A DNA stretch of 64,000 nt, taken from positions 62,001-126,000 of the forward strand of contig NZ_BQUT01000005.1 of the NCBI RefSeq assembly GCF_022835675.1. The letters are read 5' to 3'. Position 1 is the stretch's first letter; each line of letters opens with the position of its first letter. Position numbers and translations under genes: made by a program. Below, one piece after another: positions 24,126-33,767 of this stretch. Under the pieces are notes generated by a model. That model was not told the origin of the DNA. It made no database searches and saw only the letters and a program-made list of their open reading frames with translations. The DNA comes from Companilactobacillus sp. RD055328. Lineage in GTDB: Bacteria; Bacillota; Bacilli; Lactobacillales; Lactobacillaceae.

Positions 24126-24980
24126 ATGGATAAGATATTAGACGGAAAAAACACAGCAATTCAATATGATGAAGAAATGGTACAAACTATTGCTAGTTTA
24201 AAACAAGATAATGTCACACCAGGACTAGCGGTTATTATGGTTGGTAATAATAGTGCCAGTGAAATTTATGTTCGAAACAAAAAACGTCGAGCTGAAAAAT
24301 TAGGATTTAATTTTGAAGAAATAAAGCTCCCAGAATCTATTAGTGAAGATGAATTGTTGAATGAAGTAAATAAACTCAATCAACGTGATGATATTGATGG
24401 ATTCATTGTTCAATTACCATTACCAGAACATATCTCTGAAGAAAAAATTGTAAATGCCGTAAATGCCGATAAAGATGTTGATGGCTTTGCTCCATATAAT
24501 GTTGGAAAATTATTTATGAATGATCCAAAACAAGTTCCAGCAACAGCTAAGGGAATAATGTTGTTACTTGAGAAATATAACGTTGAACTTGATGGTAAAA
24601 ACGTTGTTATAGTAGGGCGAAGTAATATTGTTGGACGCCCTGTAGCGGCTTTAATGTTGAATGCTAACGCTACAGTGACAGTTACTCATTCTCATACTAA
24701 GAACTTATCTGAAGTTACTAAACAAGCGGATATTTTAATTGTAGCTATTGGTAAGAGTGAATTTATAACTTCAGATTATATTAAATCTGGTGCTGTCGTT
24801 ATTGATGTTGGAATGAATCGAGTTGATGGTAAGTTAAGTGGAGATGTTGATTTTGATTCAGCCATCAAACAAGCATCACTTATTACTCCAGTTCCTGGTG
24901 GTGTCGGACCTATGACAATAACGGGGTTAATGTATCAAACAATCGAAATTGCTAAGAAGAGGGCAAATGCAAAGAGATAA
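24126..24980 (+). CDS. folD: Bifunctional methylene-THF dehydrogenase/methenyl-THF cyclohydrolase
   Basis: A 284-residue enzyme of one-carbon metabolism, making 10-formyl-THF for purine and fMet-tRNA synthesis. The catalytic Lys lies in SEIYVRNKKR, the substrate site in DGFIVQLPLPEH, and the NADP site in VVIVGRSNIVGRPVA. The C-terminal motif TPVPGGVGPMTI is intact. AGGAGG is six bases before the ATG. It overlaps xseA by 14 bases. Confidence 0.97.
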   Translation: MDKILDGKNTAIQYDEEMVQTIASLKQDNVTPGLAVIMVGNNSASEIYVRNKKRRAEKLGFNFEEIKLPESISEDELLNEVNKLNQRDDIDGFIVQLPLPEHISEEKIVNAVNADKDVDGFAPYNVGKLFMNDPKQVPATAKGIMLLLEKYNVELDGKNVVIVGRSNIVGRPVAALMLNANATVTVTHSHTKNLSEVTKQADILIVAIGKSEFITSDYIKSGAVVIDVGMNRVDGKLSGDVDFDSAIKQASLITPVPGGVGPMTITGLMYQTIEIAKKRANAKR

Positions 24981-26298
24981 ATATTTATCAGTTACAGCTT
25001 TAAGTCAATATATAAAACGTAAGTTTGAAGTGGATCCTTATTTAGGAAGGGTCTATTTAGTAGGAGAAATTTCTAATTTTCGAATGAGACCTAATGCTCA
25101 TCAGTATTTTTCTTTAAAAGATGATAAAGCTAAAATTTCGGCTATCATGTTTAAAAATGCATTCTCAAGATTAAAATTCCAACCAGAAGAAGGAATGAAA
25201 GTCCTGATAACTGGTCGAATTTCTGTTTATGAACCTAGTGGAACATACCAAATATATATTGATAGTATGGAGCCAGATGGTGTTGGTGCTTTGTATCAAG
25301 CATACGAACAATTAAAGCAAAAATTACAAGTAGAAGGCGCATTTGATTTACCTAAAAAAGAAATAACCAAATTTCCAAGAAAAATCGCAATAATTACTAG
25401 TGAGTCAGGTGCCGTTATTCGAGATATTATTACGACTGTTTCTAGACGTTATCCAATAGCTCAACTAGTACTTTATCCAGCGGTTGTTCAAGGAGACAAA
25501 GCAGCAGATGATATTGTTCGCCAAATTAAACGAGTTAATGATCATGGAGATTTTGATACTCTAATTATTGGTCGAGGTGGTGGATCGATTGAAGATCTTT
25601 GGCCCTTTAACGAAGAACGTGTAGCAAGAGCAATAATTGATAGCAATATACCTGTTATTTCATCGGTTGGTCATGAAACGGATACAACGATTGCTGATCT
25701 TGTGGCGGACGTTCGTGCGGCAACACCTACTGCAGCTGCCGAACTTGCTACGCCTGATTTAACGCAACTAGTTCTTACAATTAACGATTATAAGAGTAGA
25801 ATTGCTGCATCACAAAATCGTAGAATTAATACAGCAATTGATGAATTAAATAAGATAAAAAGTCGACCAATCATGCAACACCCAGAAAGAATATATGATG
25901 TCTATGTTCAAAAATTAGATCAACTTAAATTGATGTTATTTAATAATATTAGAACTAATTTGCGTAGTATCAGTAATACACTACAATTGAATACGCAACA
26001 ATTGATTAATAATAATCCACAATCACTAATTCAGCATCAAATGAGTAATTTGAAGCTATTAAATGAAAAATTGAACACTAATACTAATAATATTTATGTT
26101 CAAAACCGTAATGAATTTAAGAATCAGTTAGATAAGTTGGACAGTTTGAGCCCGTTAAAAACATTGAGTCGAGGTTATTCTGTTGTTACTAAAGATGACA
26201 AAATATTAAATCAAACAAAAGACTTTGAAATAAATGATAAAATTGAAATAAAGGTATCTGATGGTGAAATTAGTGCTATCGTTGATGAGGTGAAATAA
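24967..26298 (+). CDS. xseA: Exodeoxyribonuclease VII large subunit
   Basis: A 443-residue catalytic subunit that degrades single-stranded DNA to oligonucleotides. An N-terminal OB-fold (about 1-100) with GEISNFR precedes the core with [34 protein letters not shown] and the [23 protein letters not shown] region. A C-terminal coiled coil follows. The ATG at 24967 after AAGAGGG is chosen because the family N-terminus starts there; an ATG 18 bases earlier lacks a ribosome site. Confidence 0.96.
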   Translation: MQRDKYLSVTALSQYIKRKFEVDPYLGRVYLVGEISNFRMRPNAHQYFSLKDDKAKISAIMFKNAFSRLKFQPEEGMKVLITGRISVYEPSGTYQIYIDSMEPDGVGALYQAYEQLKQKLQVEGAFDLPKKEITKFPRKIAIITSESGAVIRDIITTVSRRYPIAQLVLYPAVVQGDKAADDIVRQIKRVNDHGDFDTLIIGRGGGSIEDLWPFNEERVARAIIDSNIPVISSVGHETDTTIADLVADVRAATPTAAAELATPDLTQLVLTINDYKSRIAASQNRRINTAIDELNKIKSRPIMQHPERIYDVYVQKLDQLKLMLFNNIRTNLRSISNTLQLNTQQLINNNPQSLIQHQMSNLKLLNEKLNTNTNNIYVQNRNEFKNQLDKLDSLSPLKTLSRGYSVVTKDDKILNQTKDFEINDKIEIKVSDGEISAIVDEVK

Positions 26299-26300
26299 CT

Positions 26301-26531
26301 ATGACAGAGAAAAAATTTGAAGATAACATGAAAAAATTAGAAACAATTGTTGCTGAATTAGAACAAGGAGATGTTCCTTTAGAAGAAGCAATGAAAAAAT
26401 TTCAGACGGGTATAGAGTTAAGTAATTCTTTAGAGAAGACACTAAAAACTGCAGAAAAAACATTAACAAAAGTCATGACTGACGATAATACTGAAAGAAA
26501 CATTGATGACACTATAACAGATGCGGAGTAA
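26301..26531 (+). CDS. xseB: Exodeoxyribonuclease VII small subunit
   Basis: A 76-residue helical protein with [28 protein letters not shown]-type sequence ([31 protein letters not shown]). It binds the XseA coiled coil. It starts two bases after xseA and ends near or within the ispA start. Confidence 0.95.
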   Translation: MTEKKFEDNMKKLETIVAELEQGDVPLEEAMKKFQTGIELSNSLEKTLKTAEKTLTKVMTDDNTERNIDDTITDAE

Positions 26532-26535
26532 CAGT

Positions 26536-27417
26536 TTGGATACATTTACTAAGTTTCAAGAAGAACATGCGCAGAAAATAATAGATGTAGCAAAAATTAA
26601 TATTGAAAAAAATATAGAAAATCACGAACTATCGGAATCAATGAATTACTCTTTGACTGCTGGTGGCAAGCGAATTCGTCCAGTATTGTTCTTAGCTGTT
26701 TTAAAAACTTTAGGGATTGGCAATCTTGCTAATTATTATAATCTTTCTAGTAGTCTTGAGATGATTCATACTTATTCACTAATTCATGATGATTTACCTG
26801 AAATGGATAATGATGATTTACGACGTGGGAAACCAACTAATCATAAGGTTTTTGGCGTCGGACAAGCTGTTTTAGCTGGAGACGCATTATTGACAATGTC
26901 ATTTGAAATAATTGCCACTGATAATAGTATTTCTCCACAACAAAAAGTTGACCTAGTTCGAATTTTAAGTAAACAATCAGGTCCTAAGGGCATGATTTCA
27001 GGGCAATGGTTAGATATAACAAATGAGAATCGGCAATTAAATCTTGATGAATTAATCAATTTACATAATCAAAAAACAGGTGATTTATTGTTAGCATCTG
27101 TTGAAATGGCATTAGAAATTGGAAATAGCTCTTCGATAGCTAAAGAATCTCTAATTAACTTTGCCAAAAAAATTGGATTAGCTTTTCAAATTAAGGATGA
27201 TATATTAGATGTTATATCCGATAGCGAAAAGATGGGTAAACAAACCCAAAAAGATGAGTTAGAAGGCAAAAATACATTCCCTGCAATCATGGGGCTAGAT
27301 CAATCTATTCAATATTTACAAGAATTGCAACAATCTGCTAAGCAAGACTTAAATCAATTAGCAGTAGATACGACATTATTAGAAGATTTTTTAAATTATT
27401 TTAACTTAGGTGAATAA
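26536..27417 (+). CDS. ispA: Farnesyl diphosphate synthase
   Basis: A 293-residue all-alpha prenyltransferase that condenses dimethylallyl and isopentenyl diphosphate to farnesyl diphosphate, the precursor for undecaprenyl carrier lipid. The first Asp-rich motif is DDLPEMDNDD and the second is KDDILD. A TTG start at 26536 lies seven bases after GGAG; an ATG at 26521 is in frame but overlaps the end of xseB and has no ribosome site. Confidence 0.95.
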   Translation: MDTFTKFQEEHAQKIIDVAKINIEKNIENHELSESMNYSLTAGGKRIRPVLFLAVLKTLGIGNLANYYNLSSSLEMIHTYSLIHDDLPEMDNDDLRRGKPTNHKVFGVGQAVLAGDALLTMSFEIIATDNSISPQQKVDLVRILSKQSGPKGMISGQWLDITNENRQLNLDELINLHNQKTGDLLLASVEMALEIGNSSSIAKESLINFAKKIGLAFQIKDDILDVISDSEKMGKQTQKDELEGKNTFPAIMGLDQSIQYLQELQQSAKQDLNQLAVDTTLLEDFLNYFNLGE

Positions 27418-27418
27418 C

Positions 27419-28240
27419 TTGGCAAAAGAGAGAATTGATGTTTTATTAGTCCAGCAAGAATTATTTGATTCAAGAGAGCAGGCTAAACGTGCTGTAATGG
27501 CGGGTGAAGTCTATAATCAAGATAACTTGCGACTAGACAAACCCGGAGAAAAAATTGACGCAGATAGTATTTTGCATCTTAGCGGCAACCAAATGAAGTA
27601 CGTTGGCCGAGGTGCCTTTAAATTAGAAAAAGCGGTAAATTCATTTAATATAGATTTAACTGATAAGATCTGTCTTGATATTGGTTCATCAACTGGTGGT
27701 TTTACTGATGTGGCTTTACAAAATAAAGCTAAACAAGTATATGCTTTAGACGTTGGAACCAATCAATTGGCATGGAAATTACGTAATGATGAGCGTGTTG
27801 TTGTTATGGAGAAGGTTAATTTCAGATATAGTAAACCGGAAGATTTCAAACAAGGTTTACCAGAATTTGCAATGACGGACGTTTCGTTTATTTCATTGGA
27901 GTTAATTTTGCCACCAATGTTTGATATCATTGTTCCAGGTTCTGAGGCAGTAGCTTTGATTAAGCCACAATTCGAAGCTGGACGTGAGAATGTTGGTAAA
28001 AAAGGAATTGTTAAAGAACGTTCAACTCATGAAATGGTAATTAACAAGATTATAGATTTTGCATTTGAAACAGGATTTGATATTTTGGGGCTGGACTATT
28101 CACCAATTAAAGGTGGCGAAGGAAACATTGAATTCCTAATTCATATTAAAAAACCTGATATTGGTGATCAAAATAAGATTATGGAAACTGTTTCAGTTGA
28201 AAAGACACTTGATCAAGCTTATGCCGAATTAAATAAGTAG
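27419..28240 (+). CDS. tlyA: TlyA-family rRNA 2'-O-methyltransferase
   Basis: A 273-residue protein with an S4 RNA-binding domain (about 1-60, ERIDVLLVQQ...REQAKRAVMAGEV) and an FtsJ-like methyltransferase domain (about 62-245) with the SAM motif DIGSSTGGFTDVAL. Members methylate 16S or 23S rRNA ribose; some were formerly described as hemolysins. The TTG at 27419, seven bases after AGGTG, is preferred over GTG at 27410, which is part of that ribosome site. It is followed directly by recN; the argR/ahrC gene that lies between them in many Firmicutes is missing. Confidence 0.93.
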   Translation: MAKERIDVLLVQQELFDSREQAKRAVMAGEVYNQDNLRLDKPGEKIDADSILHLSGNQMKYVGRGAFKLEKAVNSFNIDLTDKICLDIGSSTGGFTDVALQNKAKQVYALDVGTNQLAWKLRNDERVVVMEKVNFRYSKPEDFKQGLPEFAMTDVSFISLELILPPMFDIIVPGSEAVALIKPQFEAGRENVGKKGIVKERSTHEMVINKIIDFAFETGFDILGLDYSPIKGGEGNIEFLIHIKKPDIGDQNKIMETVSVEKTLDQAYAELNK

Positions 28241-28250
28241 GAGTTTGAAT

Positions 28251-29936
28251 ATGTTAAAAGAATTATTAATCAAAGACTTTGCGATTATTAATGAAGTTAA
28301 TATTCAATTTGAAGATAAGATGACTGCTATGACTGGTGAAACTGGTGCAGGTAAATCTATCATAATTGATGCTTTGGGATTATTGACTGGTGGTCGTGGT
28401 TCTATAGAATTCATTAAAACTGGTGCACAAAAAGCGGTAATTCAAGGTTTATTTGATATTTCTAAGAACTCTAATACAAAAGAAATTTTAGACGAACAAG
28501 GTATTGAATATTCTGATTCTATGTTAGTTTTGAAACGTGAGTTTTCAATTAATGGACGAAATGTTTGTCGGGCTAATGGCGAATTAATCAGTCTTTCTAT
28601 ATTAGCTGAAATAGGACATACCTTAGTTAATATACATGGACAAAATCAGAGTCAGGCTATCTTAAATGAAGATAATCATCTGGGAATGCTCGATGGTTTT
28701 GCGGATTCAAACCTGATAACAAAAAAAACTCAATATGTAGAGCTTTTTAATGACTATAAAAAGTTGAAACAGAAGCTTTATAATATTCAAAAGAATTCTC
28801 AAGAATTAGCCCAACGAAAAGATATGCTTGAATTTCAGATTGCAGAAATTGATGAAGCAAAACTTCAAGCAAATGAAGAAGATGAATTGGTTGAACAGCG
28901 AGATCAATTATCTAATTTTGATAAAATATCAAATGCTCTAAACGATAGTTATAGCCAATTATCGGGAAGTATTGTTGATGCAACAGGTGGTGTAATGGAA
29001 GAATTAAACACAGTTGCTGAATACAATTTGGAAGTTGATGATGTAAGTAAAACTGTAACAGGAGCATATTACCAGCTACAAGATGCTATGAGTACTATTC
29101 AAACAATAGTTGATGGATTGGATTATAGTCCTGAAACTTTGGATGAAATTCAAAAACGATTATTACTTATTCAAAATCTTGAAAAAAAATATGGGCCAAC
29201 AGTCAATGATGTTATTTCTTTTGGAGAAAATGCTAAACAGGAATTACTTGATATTACAGATGCTGATTCAAAACCAGACAAGCTTATGGAAGATATTGAG
29301 CAATTAACCGGAAAACTGAAAGAACTTGCTCATGAGATTCATAGTATCCGTGTACAAACGGCTACTCGATTATCTAAACAAATTAAAGAGCAGTTAAATG
29401 ATTTATATATGGATAAAGCTGAATTCCAGGTTAAAATTGATTTAATTGCTGACTTTATAGAAACAGGTAGTGATGTTGTCACTTTTGAATTAAAAACCAA
29501 TCCGGGTGAGGACTTTAAGCCATTAGTCAAGATAGCTTCAGGTGGTGAATTGTCGAGAATCATGCTGGCGCTTGAAGTTATTATGTCAAAAAACATGAAT
29601 ATATCGACAGTTGTTTTTGATGAAATCGATACGGGAGTTAGTGGGCGTGTAGCTCAAGCTATTGCTAATAAGATTTTTTTAATTGCACAAAATATTCAAG
29701 TTCTTTGTATCACGCATTTGCCTCAAGTTGCAGCTATGAGTAATACACAATTGTACATAAAAAAAGCAGCAACTGAAGATACGACTTCAACTGCTGTTTC
29801 TAATTTGAATGATATTGAAAGAATTGATATTATCGCGCAAATGTTGTCAGGAACGAAGGTTACTGAACTGGCTAAAAATAATGCTGAGGAATTATTGAAA
29901 TTAGCAAATAATGAGCAAAAAAAATTAATTAGCTAA
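28251..29936 (+). CDS. recN: DNA repair protein RecN
   Basis: A 561-residue SMC-like ATPase for double-strand break repair. Walker A is GETGAGKS, a coiled coil spans about 155-370, the signature is ASGGELSRIMLALE and Walker B is VFDEIDTGVSG. The ATG at 28251 follows GGAG by seven bases; an upstream TTG lies within that spacing. Its 3' end overlaps by 12 bases with the convergent SOS gene. No LexA box lies before tlyA-recN itself. Confidence 0.97.
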   Translation: MLKELLIKDFAIINEVNIQFEDKMTAMTGETGAGKSIIIDALGLLTGGRGSIEFIKTGAQKAVIQGLFDISKNSNTKEILDEQGIEYSDSMLVLKREFSINGRNVCRANGELISLSILAEIGHTLVNIHGQNQSQAILNEDNHLGMLDGFADSNLITKKTQYVELFNDYKKLKQKLYNIQKNSQELAQRKDMLEFQIAEIDEAKLQANEEDELVEQRDQLSNFDKISNALNDSYSQLSGSIVDATGGVMEELNTVAEYNLEVDDVSKTVTGAYYQLQDAMSTIQTIVDGLDYSPETLDEIQKRLLLIQNLEKKYGPTVNDVISFGENAKQELLDITDADSKPDKLMEDIEQLTGKLKELAHEIHSIRVQTATRLSKQIKEQLNDLYMDKAEFQVKIDLIADFIETGSDVVTFELKTNPGEDFKPLVKIASGGELSRIMLALEVIMSKNMNISTVVFDEIDTGVSGRVAQAIANKIFLIAQNIQVLCITHLPQVAAMSNTQLYIKKAATEDTTSTAVSNLNDIERIDIIAQMLSGTKVTELAKNNAEELLKLANNEQKKLIS

Positions 29937-30251
29937 TTTGATATATTTAATATCATCAAGTTTTAAAATTCTAAATATATTACCGTTAGTATTAAAGATG
30001 AAAGTATTTTCATCTTTTTTTGATACTAATTGACCGGTAAGGGCAATATTGTTAGTAAAAGTTATTTCTACATCATATTTTGATTGATAACTTTGTGTTG
30101 TAAATTCTTTTAACTGTGCAAGAGGCATTTGCTTAGTGTTGACATTTTCATTATGTCCAAAGTTTAGGTCGAAAGTTGAGTATAGTAAGTTCATTGTTTC
30201 GTTAGTAATAGTTTCTTTCAAAGCTGATAGATTATTAGTTTTAAGTTCCAT
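29925..30251 (-). CDS. Small SOS-regulated protein, possibly YolD-like
   Basis: A 108-residue protein that I do not firmly recognise. The second half alternates predicted beta strands (VEITFTN, ALTGQLVSKK, TFIFNT, NIFRILKLDDIKYIKL), a layout resembling YolD-like proteins, which often accompany error-prone UmuC-type polymerases. No cysteine or membrane segment is seen. The second ATG, at 30251 and eight bases after GGGGGA, is preferred to the one at 30257. The promoter TTGCAT-17-TATACT (30287-30315) has a LexA box as its spacer, and another box lies just downstream of the predicted start, so the gene should be induced by DNA damage. It converges on recN with a 12-base overlap. Confidence 0.75.
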   Translation of the reverse strand: MELKTNNLSALKETITNETMNLLYSTFDLNFGHNENVNTKQMPLAQLKEFTTQSYQSKYDVEITFTNNIALTGQLVSKKDENTFIFNTNGNIFRILKLDDIKYIKLAN

Positions 30252-30263
30252 GTTCATTTCCCC

Positions 30264-30277
30264 CGAACGTATGTTTG
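30264..30277. promoter_or_regulatory. LexA box 1 (SOS gene)
   Basis: CGAACGTATGTTTG, one mismatch from the symmetric Gram-positive SOS consensus CGAAC-N4-GTTCG. It lies just downstream of the predicted transcription start of the minus-strand gene. Confidence 0.8.
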
Positions 30278-30286
30278 TATAAGTTC

Positions 30287-30315
30287 AGTATACGAACTTT
30301 TGTTCGTATATGCAA
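30287..30315 (-). promoter_or_regulatory. SOS promoter of the YolD-like candidate
   Basis: On the minus strand TTGCAT (30310-30315), exactly 17 bases, then TATACT (30287-30292). The spacer is almost fully occupied by LexA box 2, so repressor and polymerase must exclude each other. Confidence 0.8.
30293..30306. promoter_or_regulatory. LexA box 2 (SOS gene)
   Basis: CGAACTTTTGTTCG, an exact CGAAC-N4-GTTCG site. The symmetry extends to nine-base arms, TATACGAAC and GTTCGTATA, at 30289-30310. Confidence 0.9.
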
Positions 30316-30402
30316 CCCCCTTAATAGTTTCTTAAGATTTTTTACTAATTATTACAAGAAAACCCTTGAAATACAGACGCTTTTAGCCCAAAATATACTT
30401 AT

Positions 30403-30408
30403 TATAAT
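30403..30408 (+). promoter_or_regulatory. -10 element of gmk promoter
   Basis: Perfect TATAAT, 19 bases before the gmk start, with a weak TTTTAG-like -35 about 16 bases upstream. It also rules out the earlier in-frame ATG at 30409 as a start. Confidence 0.5.
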
Positions 30409-30426
30409 TTGAAGAGTAGGGATAAT

Positions 30427-31038
30427 ATGTCTAAAGGTATGTTAATTGTTCTTTCAGGACCATCGGGTGTTGGAAAAGGTACTGTCAGAAAAGCAATGGT
30501 TAAGAAGTCACGTATTCGATTTGATTATTCTATTTCAATGACAACTCGTGAGATGCGTCCAAGAGAACGTGAAGGTATTGATTATTATTTCCGCACTAAG
30601 GAAGAATTTGAGAACGAAATCAAGAATGATGGTATGCTTGAATATGCTCAATATGTTGATAATTATTACGGAACTCCAATAAAATATGTTCAAGAAAAAC
30701 TAGATGCTGGACGTGATGTACTTTTAGAAATAGAAGTCAACGGAGCCATGCAAGTTCGTGAAAAAATGCCAGATGGTGTTTTTATTTTCTTAACCCCACC
30801 AGATTTGGGTAGCTTGCGCGATCGAATTTCTCACCGTGGAACAGAAGATAATGCTACAATAGACAAAAGAATTGAAAAAGCTCGACAAGAAATCGAATTG
30901 ATGTCACACTACGATTATGCTGTAGTTAATGATGAAATTCCGAGAGCTGTACGTAAAATCGAGAATATTATTCGTAGTGAACATTTAAAAGTTTCTCGTG
31001 TATACGATAGTTATAAGAAAGTAATAGGTGATAAATAA
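30427..31038 (+). CDS. gmk: Guanylate kinase
   Basis: A 203-residue enzyme that phosphorylates GMP to GDP with ATP. The P-loop is [10 protein letters not shown] (about 10-19), followed by the GMP-binding region [19 protein letters not shown] and the lid region with [16 protein letters not shown]. The ATG at 30427 is chosen because it follows the TAGGG site and the -10 at 30403. Its stop overlaps rpoZ by one base. Confidence 0.97.
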   Translation: MSKGMLIVLSGPSGVGKGTVRKAMVKKSRIRFDYSISMTTREMRPREREGIDYYFRTKEEFENEIKNDGMLEYAQYVDNYYGTPIKYVQEKLDAGRDVLLEIEVNGAMQVREKMPDGVFIFLTPPDLGSLRDRISHRGTEDNATIDKRIEKARQEIELMSHYDYAVVNDEIPRAVRKIENIIRSEHLKVSRVYDSYKKVIGDK

Positions 31039-31301
31039 TGATTATAGATCCTTCAATTGATAAATTATTGGATAATGTGGATTCACGTTATTCGTTAGCA
31101 ATACTTGCTGCAAAAAGAGCTCATGAATTAGAAACAGGTGATGTTGAAATGATTAGTCAATACAAATCACCTCGTATTATTGGTAAAGCTTTTGAAGAAA
31201 TTGCTGATGGAAAAATCGAGATTGATCCTGAATCAGTTATGCTTGAAAAAGATGCTGAAAGAATGGATATTGAACAACTAGAAAAAGAATCAAATAAGTA
31301 A
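31038..31301 (+). CDS. rpoZ: RNA polymerase omega subunit
   Basis: An 87-residue protein with the RPB6/omega signature [16 protein letters not shown] near the N-terminus and [13 protein letters not shown]. It helps assemble the beta' subunit. It overlaps gmk (TAATG) and is followed by a terminator before priA, so priA needs readthrough or its own promoter. Confidence 0.95.
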   Translation: MIIDPSIDKLLDNVDSRYSLAILAAKRAHELETGDVEMISQYKSPRIIGKAFEEIADGKIEIDPESVMLEKDAERMDIEQLEKESNK

Positions 31302-31308
31302 TTCAAGT

Positions 31309-31338
31309 CCTTCACTTTGCAAAGTGAAGGTTTTTTTG
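31309..31338 (+). terminator. Intrinsic terminator of gmk-rpoZ
   Basis: CCTTCACTTTG and CAAAGTGAAGG, a perfect 22-base palindrome, then T7. Confidence 0.9.
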
Positions 31339-31364
31339 TTTAAGTTTAGCGTGTAGGTGAATAT

Positions 31365-33758
31365 ATGATTGCAAAAATTATAGTTGATATACCAACAATG
31401 CAAACAAACCGAACTTTTGATTATGAAGTGCCTGTTGAATTAGCTGAGGTTATTCAAAAAGGAGTTCGAGTTGAGGTGCCATTTGGTAGAAGAAAAATAC
31501 AAGGATTTGTCGATGAATTAGTGGATGACTCTGACTTTAGTGGGAAACTTAAACCAATTAGTAATATTATTGATATTCAACCAGTATTGAATGATGAAAT
31601 GTTGCAATTGTCAAAATGGATGGCTGATACTACTTATTCATTTAGAATATCTAGTCTACAGACTATGCTACCTAATGTTATGCGGGCAAAATATCATCAA
31701 ATTGCCATCGTTAAAGATGAGACAATAAAAAACGATTCATTATTTGCTGGCGATGACCAAGTTGAAATTACTGATAAATTAACTAAAGAAGATTTATTAA
31801 AATTAAAAAAGTATAAGATTAATGGTCAAATTGATGTAGTTTATGTTGTCGAAAACCGAGCTAAGAAAAAGACAATTTCGGCAATAGTTAATCATAAATC
31901 TCCGATGGATTTAGAAAATATAAGTGCTACTTTACCTAAAAATGCTAAGTCAAAAATGAAATTAATAAGTTATTTCATTGATAACCCAAATAGTACAACT
32001 GCAATTAATGATTTAGTTAAGTTATTAAAAGTATCGCGTTCTGTGATTACTGGTGTCGTTAAAGATGGTATTTTTGAAAAAGTTGAATTAGAAACATATC
32101 GCAGCCCAATTAACCAATATGAAGAAGAAAATAAGTCGCATATATTAAATGAAGAACAAACTCATGCAGTAAACGATATTGTAGAATCTACACTTCAAAA
32201 TAAGAATGATGTTTTCTTGATTGAAGGAGTTACAGGAAGTGGCAAAACAGAAGTTTATTTGAATTCTATTCAACGCGTCTTGGATAACAAACAAACGGCA
32301 TTAATGCTAGTCCCAGAAATATCATTAACACCACAAATGGTTAATCGAGTATCTGCTCGTTTTAAAGATGATGTAGCTGTATTACACAGTGGATTGTCAA
32401 ATGGTGAAAGATATGACGAATGGCGACGTATTGAACGTGGCGAAGCGAAAGTTGTTGTGGGAGCACGTAGCGCCATTTTTGCACCACTTACTAACTTAGG
32501 TGTAATCATTATTGATGAAGAACATGAATCTAGTTATAAGCAGGAAGAAAATCCAAGATATCATGCACGTGATATAGCAATCTGGCGAGGGAAATACAAT
32601 CATTGCCCTGTTGTTTTAGGAAGTGCTACTCCAAGCTTGGAATCTAGAGCTCGTGCTCAAAAAGGCGTTTATCATTTGATAAGAATGAAAAAGCGTGTAA
32701 ATGATATGGATTTACCGGCTGTAAAGATTGTTGATATGCGTGATTCTCAAAATGCGTCGGAAGCTGGAGATTTCAGCCAGGAACTGATAGATAGCATTCA
32801 AAGAACAATCAATAATAATGAGCAAGCAGTATTAATGCTCAATAAACGTGGATATTCGGCATTTTTAATGTGTAGAGAATGTGGAGATGTTTTAAAGTGT
32901 CCAAATTGTGATGTCTCATTAACGGTTCATAAAGACAGTCATTCTTTAAAATGTCATTACTGTGGATTTGAACATAGCATCCCAAAAAATTGCCCTAATT
33001 GTAATAGTGATAAGCTACGTTCTCATGGAACCGGTACGCAAAAAGTACAAGAACAGTTACAAAAGATTTTTCCAAGTATCAATATTTTACGTATGGATGT
33101 GGACACTACTTCTAAGAAAGGTTCTCATAGTAAAATATTAAACAAATTTGCTAAAAAAGAAGCTTCTATTCTTTTGGGAACACAAATGATTGCTAAGGGA
33201 CTAGATTTTCCTGACGTCACTTTAGTAGGGGTAATTAATGCAGATACAACTTTAGCTATTTCAGATTTTCGTGCGAGTGAAAGAACTTTTCAGCTTCTAA
33301 CACAAGTTAGTGGTAGAGCAGGCCGTGCGAACAAAGCAGGACATGTAATTGTGCAAACATATAACCCTGATCATTATGCGATTCAGCTGGCTGCCACGCA
33401 TGATTATGAGAGCTTTTATAAACATGAAATGTACATTCGACATCGTTCTGATTATCCGCCGTTTTATTACACAACGTTGATAACTGTGACTCATCAATAT
33501 GAAAACAAAGCCCTTAAAAAAGCTTTTGAAATTAAGAATATTTTGAATAGGGACTTAATTGATGAAGTTATAATTTTGGGTCCTACTCCTGGGACTATTT
33601 CTAAAATTAATAATCGATATTATTATCAAATAATATTAAAATATAAGAATCAAAATGCTGTGCATGAAGTTTTGACACAGTTATTAATAGATACACAAAA
33701 AGATATTCAAAATGGATATAGAATATCTATTGATAAAGAACCCCAACAATTGAACTGA
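31365..33758 (+). CDS. priA: Primosomal replication helicase PriA
   Basis: A 797-residue helicase that restarts stalled forks. An N-terminal 3'-DNA-binding domain (about 1-105) and winged-helix region precede the helicase core with Walker A EGVTGSGKTEVYL, the DEEH box IIDEEHESSY, GSATPSLES and TQMIAKGLDFPDV. The zinc cluster with eight Cys (CRECGDVLKCPNCD..., CHYCGF..., CPNC) lies at about 503-547. It opens the priA-fmt-rsmB-stp-prkC-rsgA-rpe-thiN run, which shares the order found in many Firmicutes. Confidence 0.97.
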   Translation: MIAKIIVDIPTMQTNRTFDYEVPVELAEVIQKGVRVEVPFGRRKIQGFVDELVDDSDFSGKLKPISNIIDIQPVLNDEMLQLSKWMADTTYSFRISSLQTMLPNVMRAKYHQIAIVKDETIKNDSLFAGDDQVEITDKLTKEDLLKLKKYKINGQIDVVYVVENRAKKKTISAIVNHKSPMDLENISATLPKNAKSKMKLISYFIDNPNSTTAINDLVKLLKVSRSVITGVVKDGIFEKVELETYRSPINQYEEENKSHILNEEQTHAVNDIVESTLQNKNDVFLIEGVTGSGKTEVYLNSIQRVLDNKQTALMLVPEISLTPQMVNRVSARFKDDVAVLHSGLSNGERYDEWRRIERGEAKVVVGARSAIFAPLTNLGVIIIDEEHESSYKQEENPRYHARDIAIWRGKYNHCPVVLGSATPSLESRARAQKGVYHLIRMKKRVNDMDLPAVKIVDMRDSQNASEAGDFSQELIDSIQRTINNNEQAVLMLNKRGYSAFLMCRECGDVLKCPNCDVSLTVHKDSHSLKCHYCGFEHSIPKNCPNCNSDKLRSHGTGTQKVQEQLQKIFPSINILRMDVDTTSKKGSHSKILNKFAKKEASILLGTQMIAKGLDFPDVTLVGVINADTTLAISDFRASERTFQLLTQVSGRAGRANKAGHVIVQTYNPDHYAIQLAATHDYESFYKHEMYIRHRSDYPPFYYTTLITVTHQYENKALKKAFEIKNILNRDLIDEVIILGPTPGTISKINNRYYYQIILKYKNQNAVHEVLTQLLIDTQKDIQNGYRISIDKEPQQLN

Positions 33759-33767
33759 GGTATGTAA

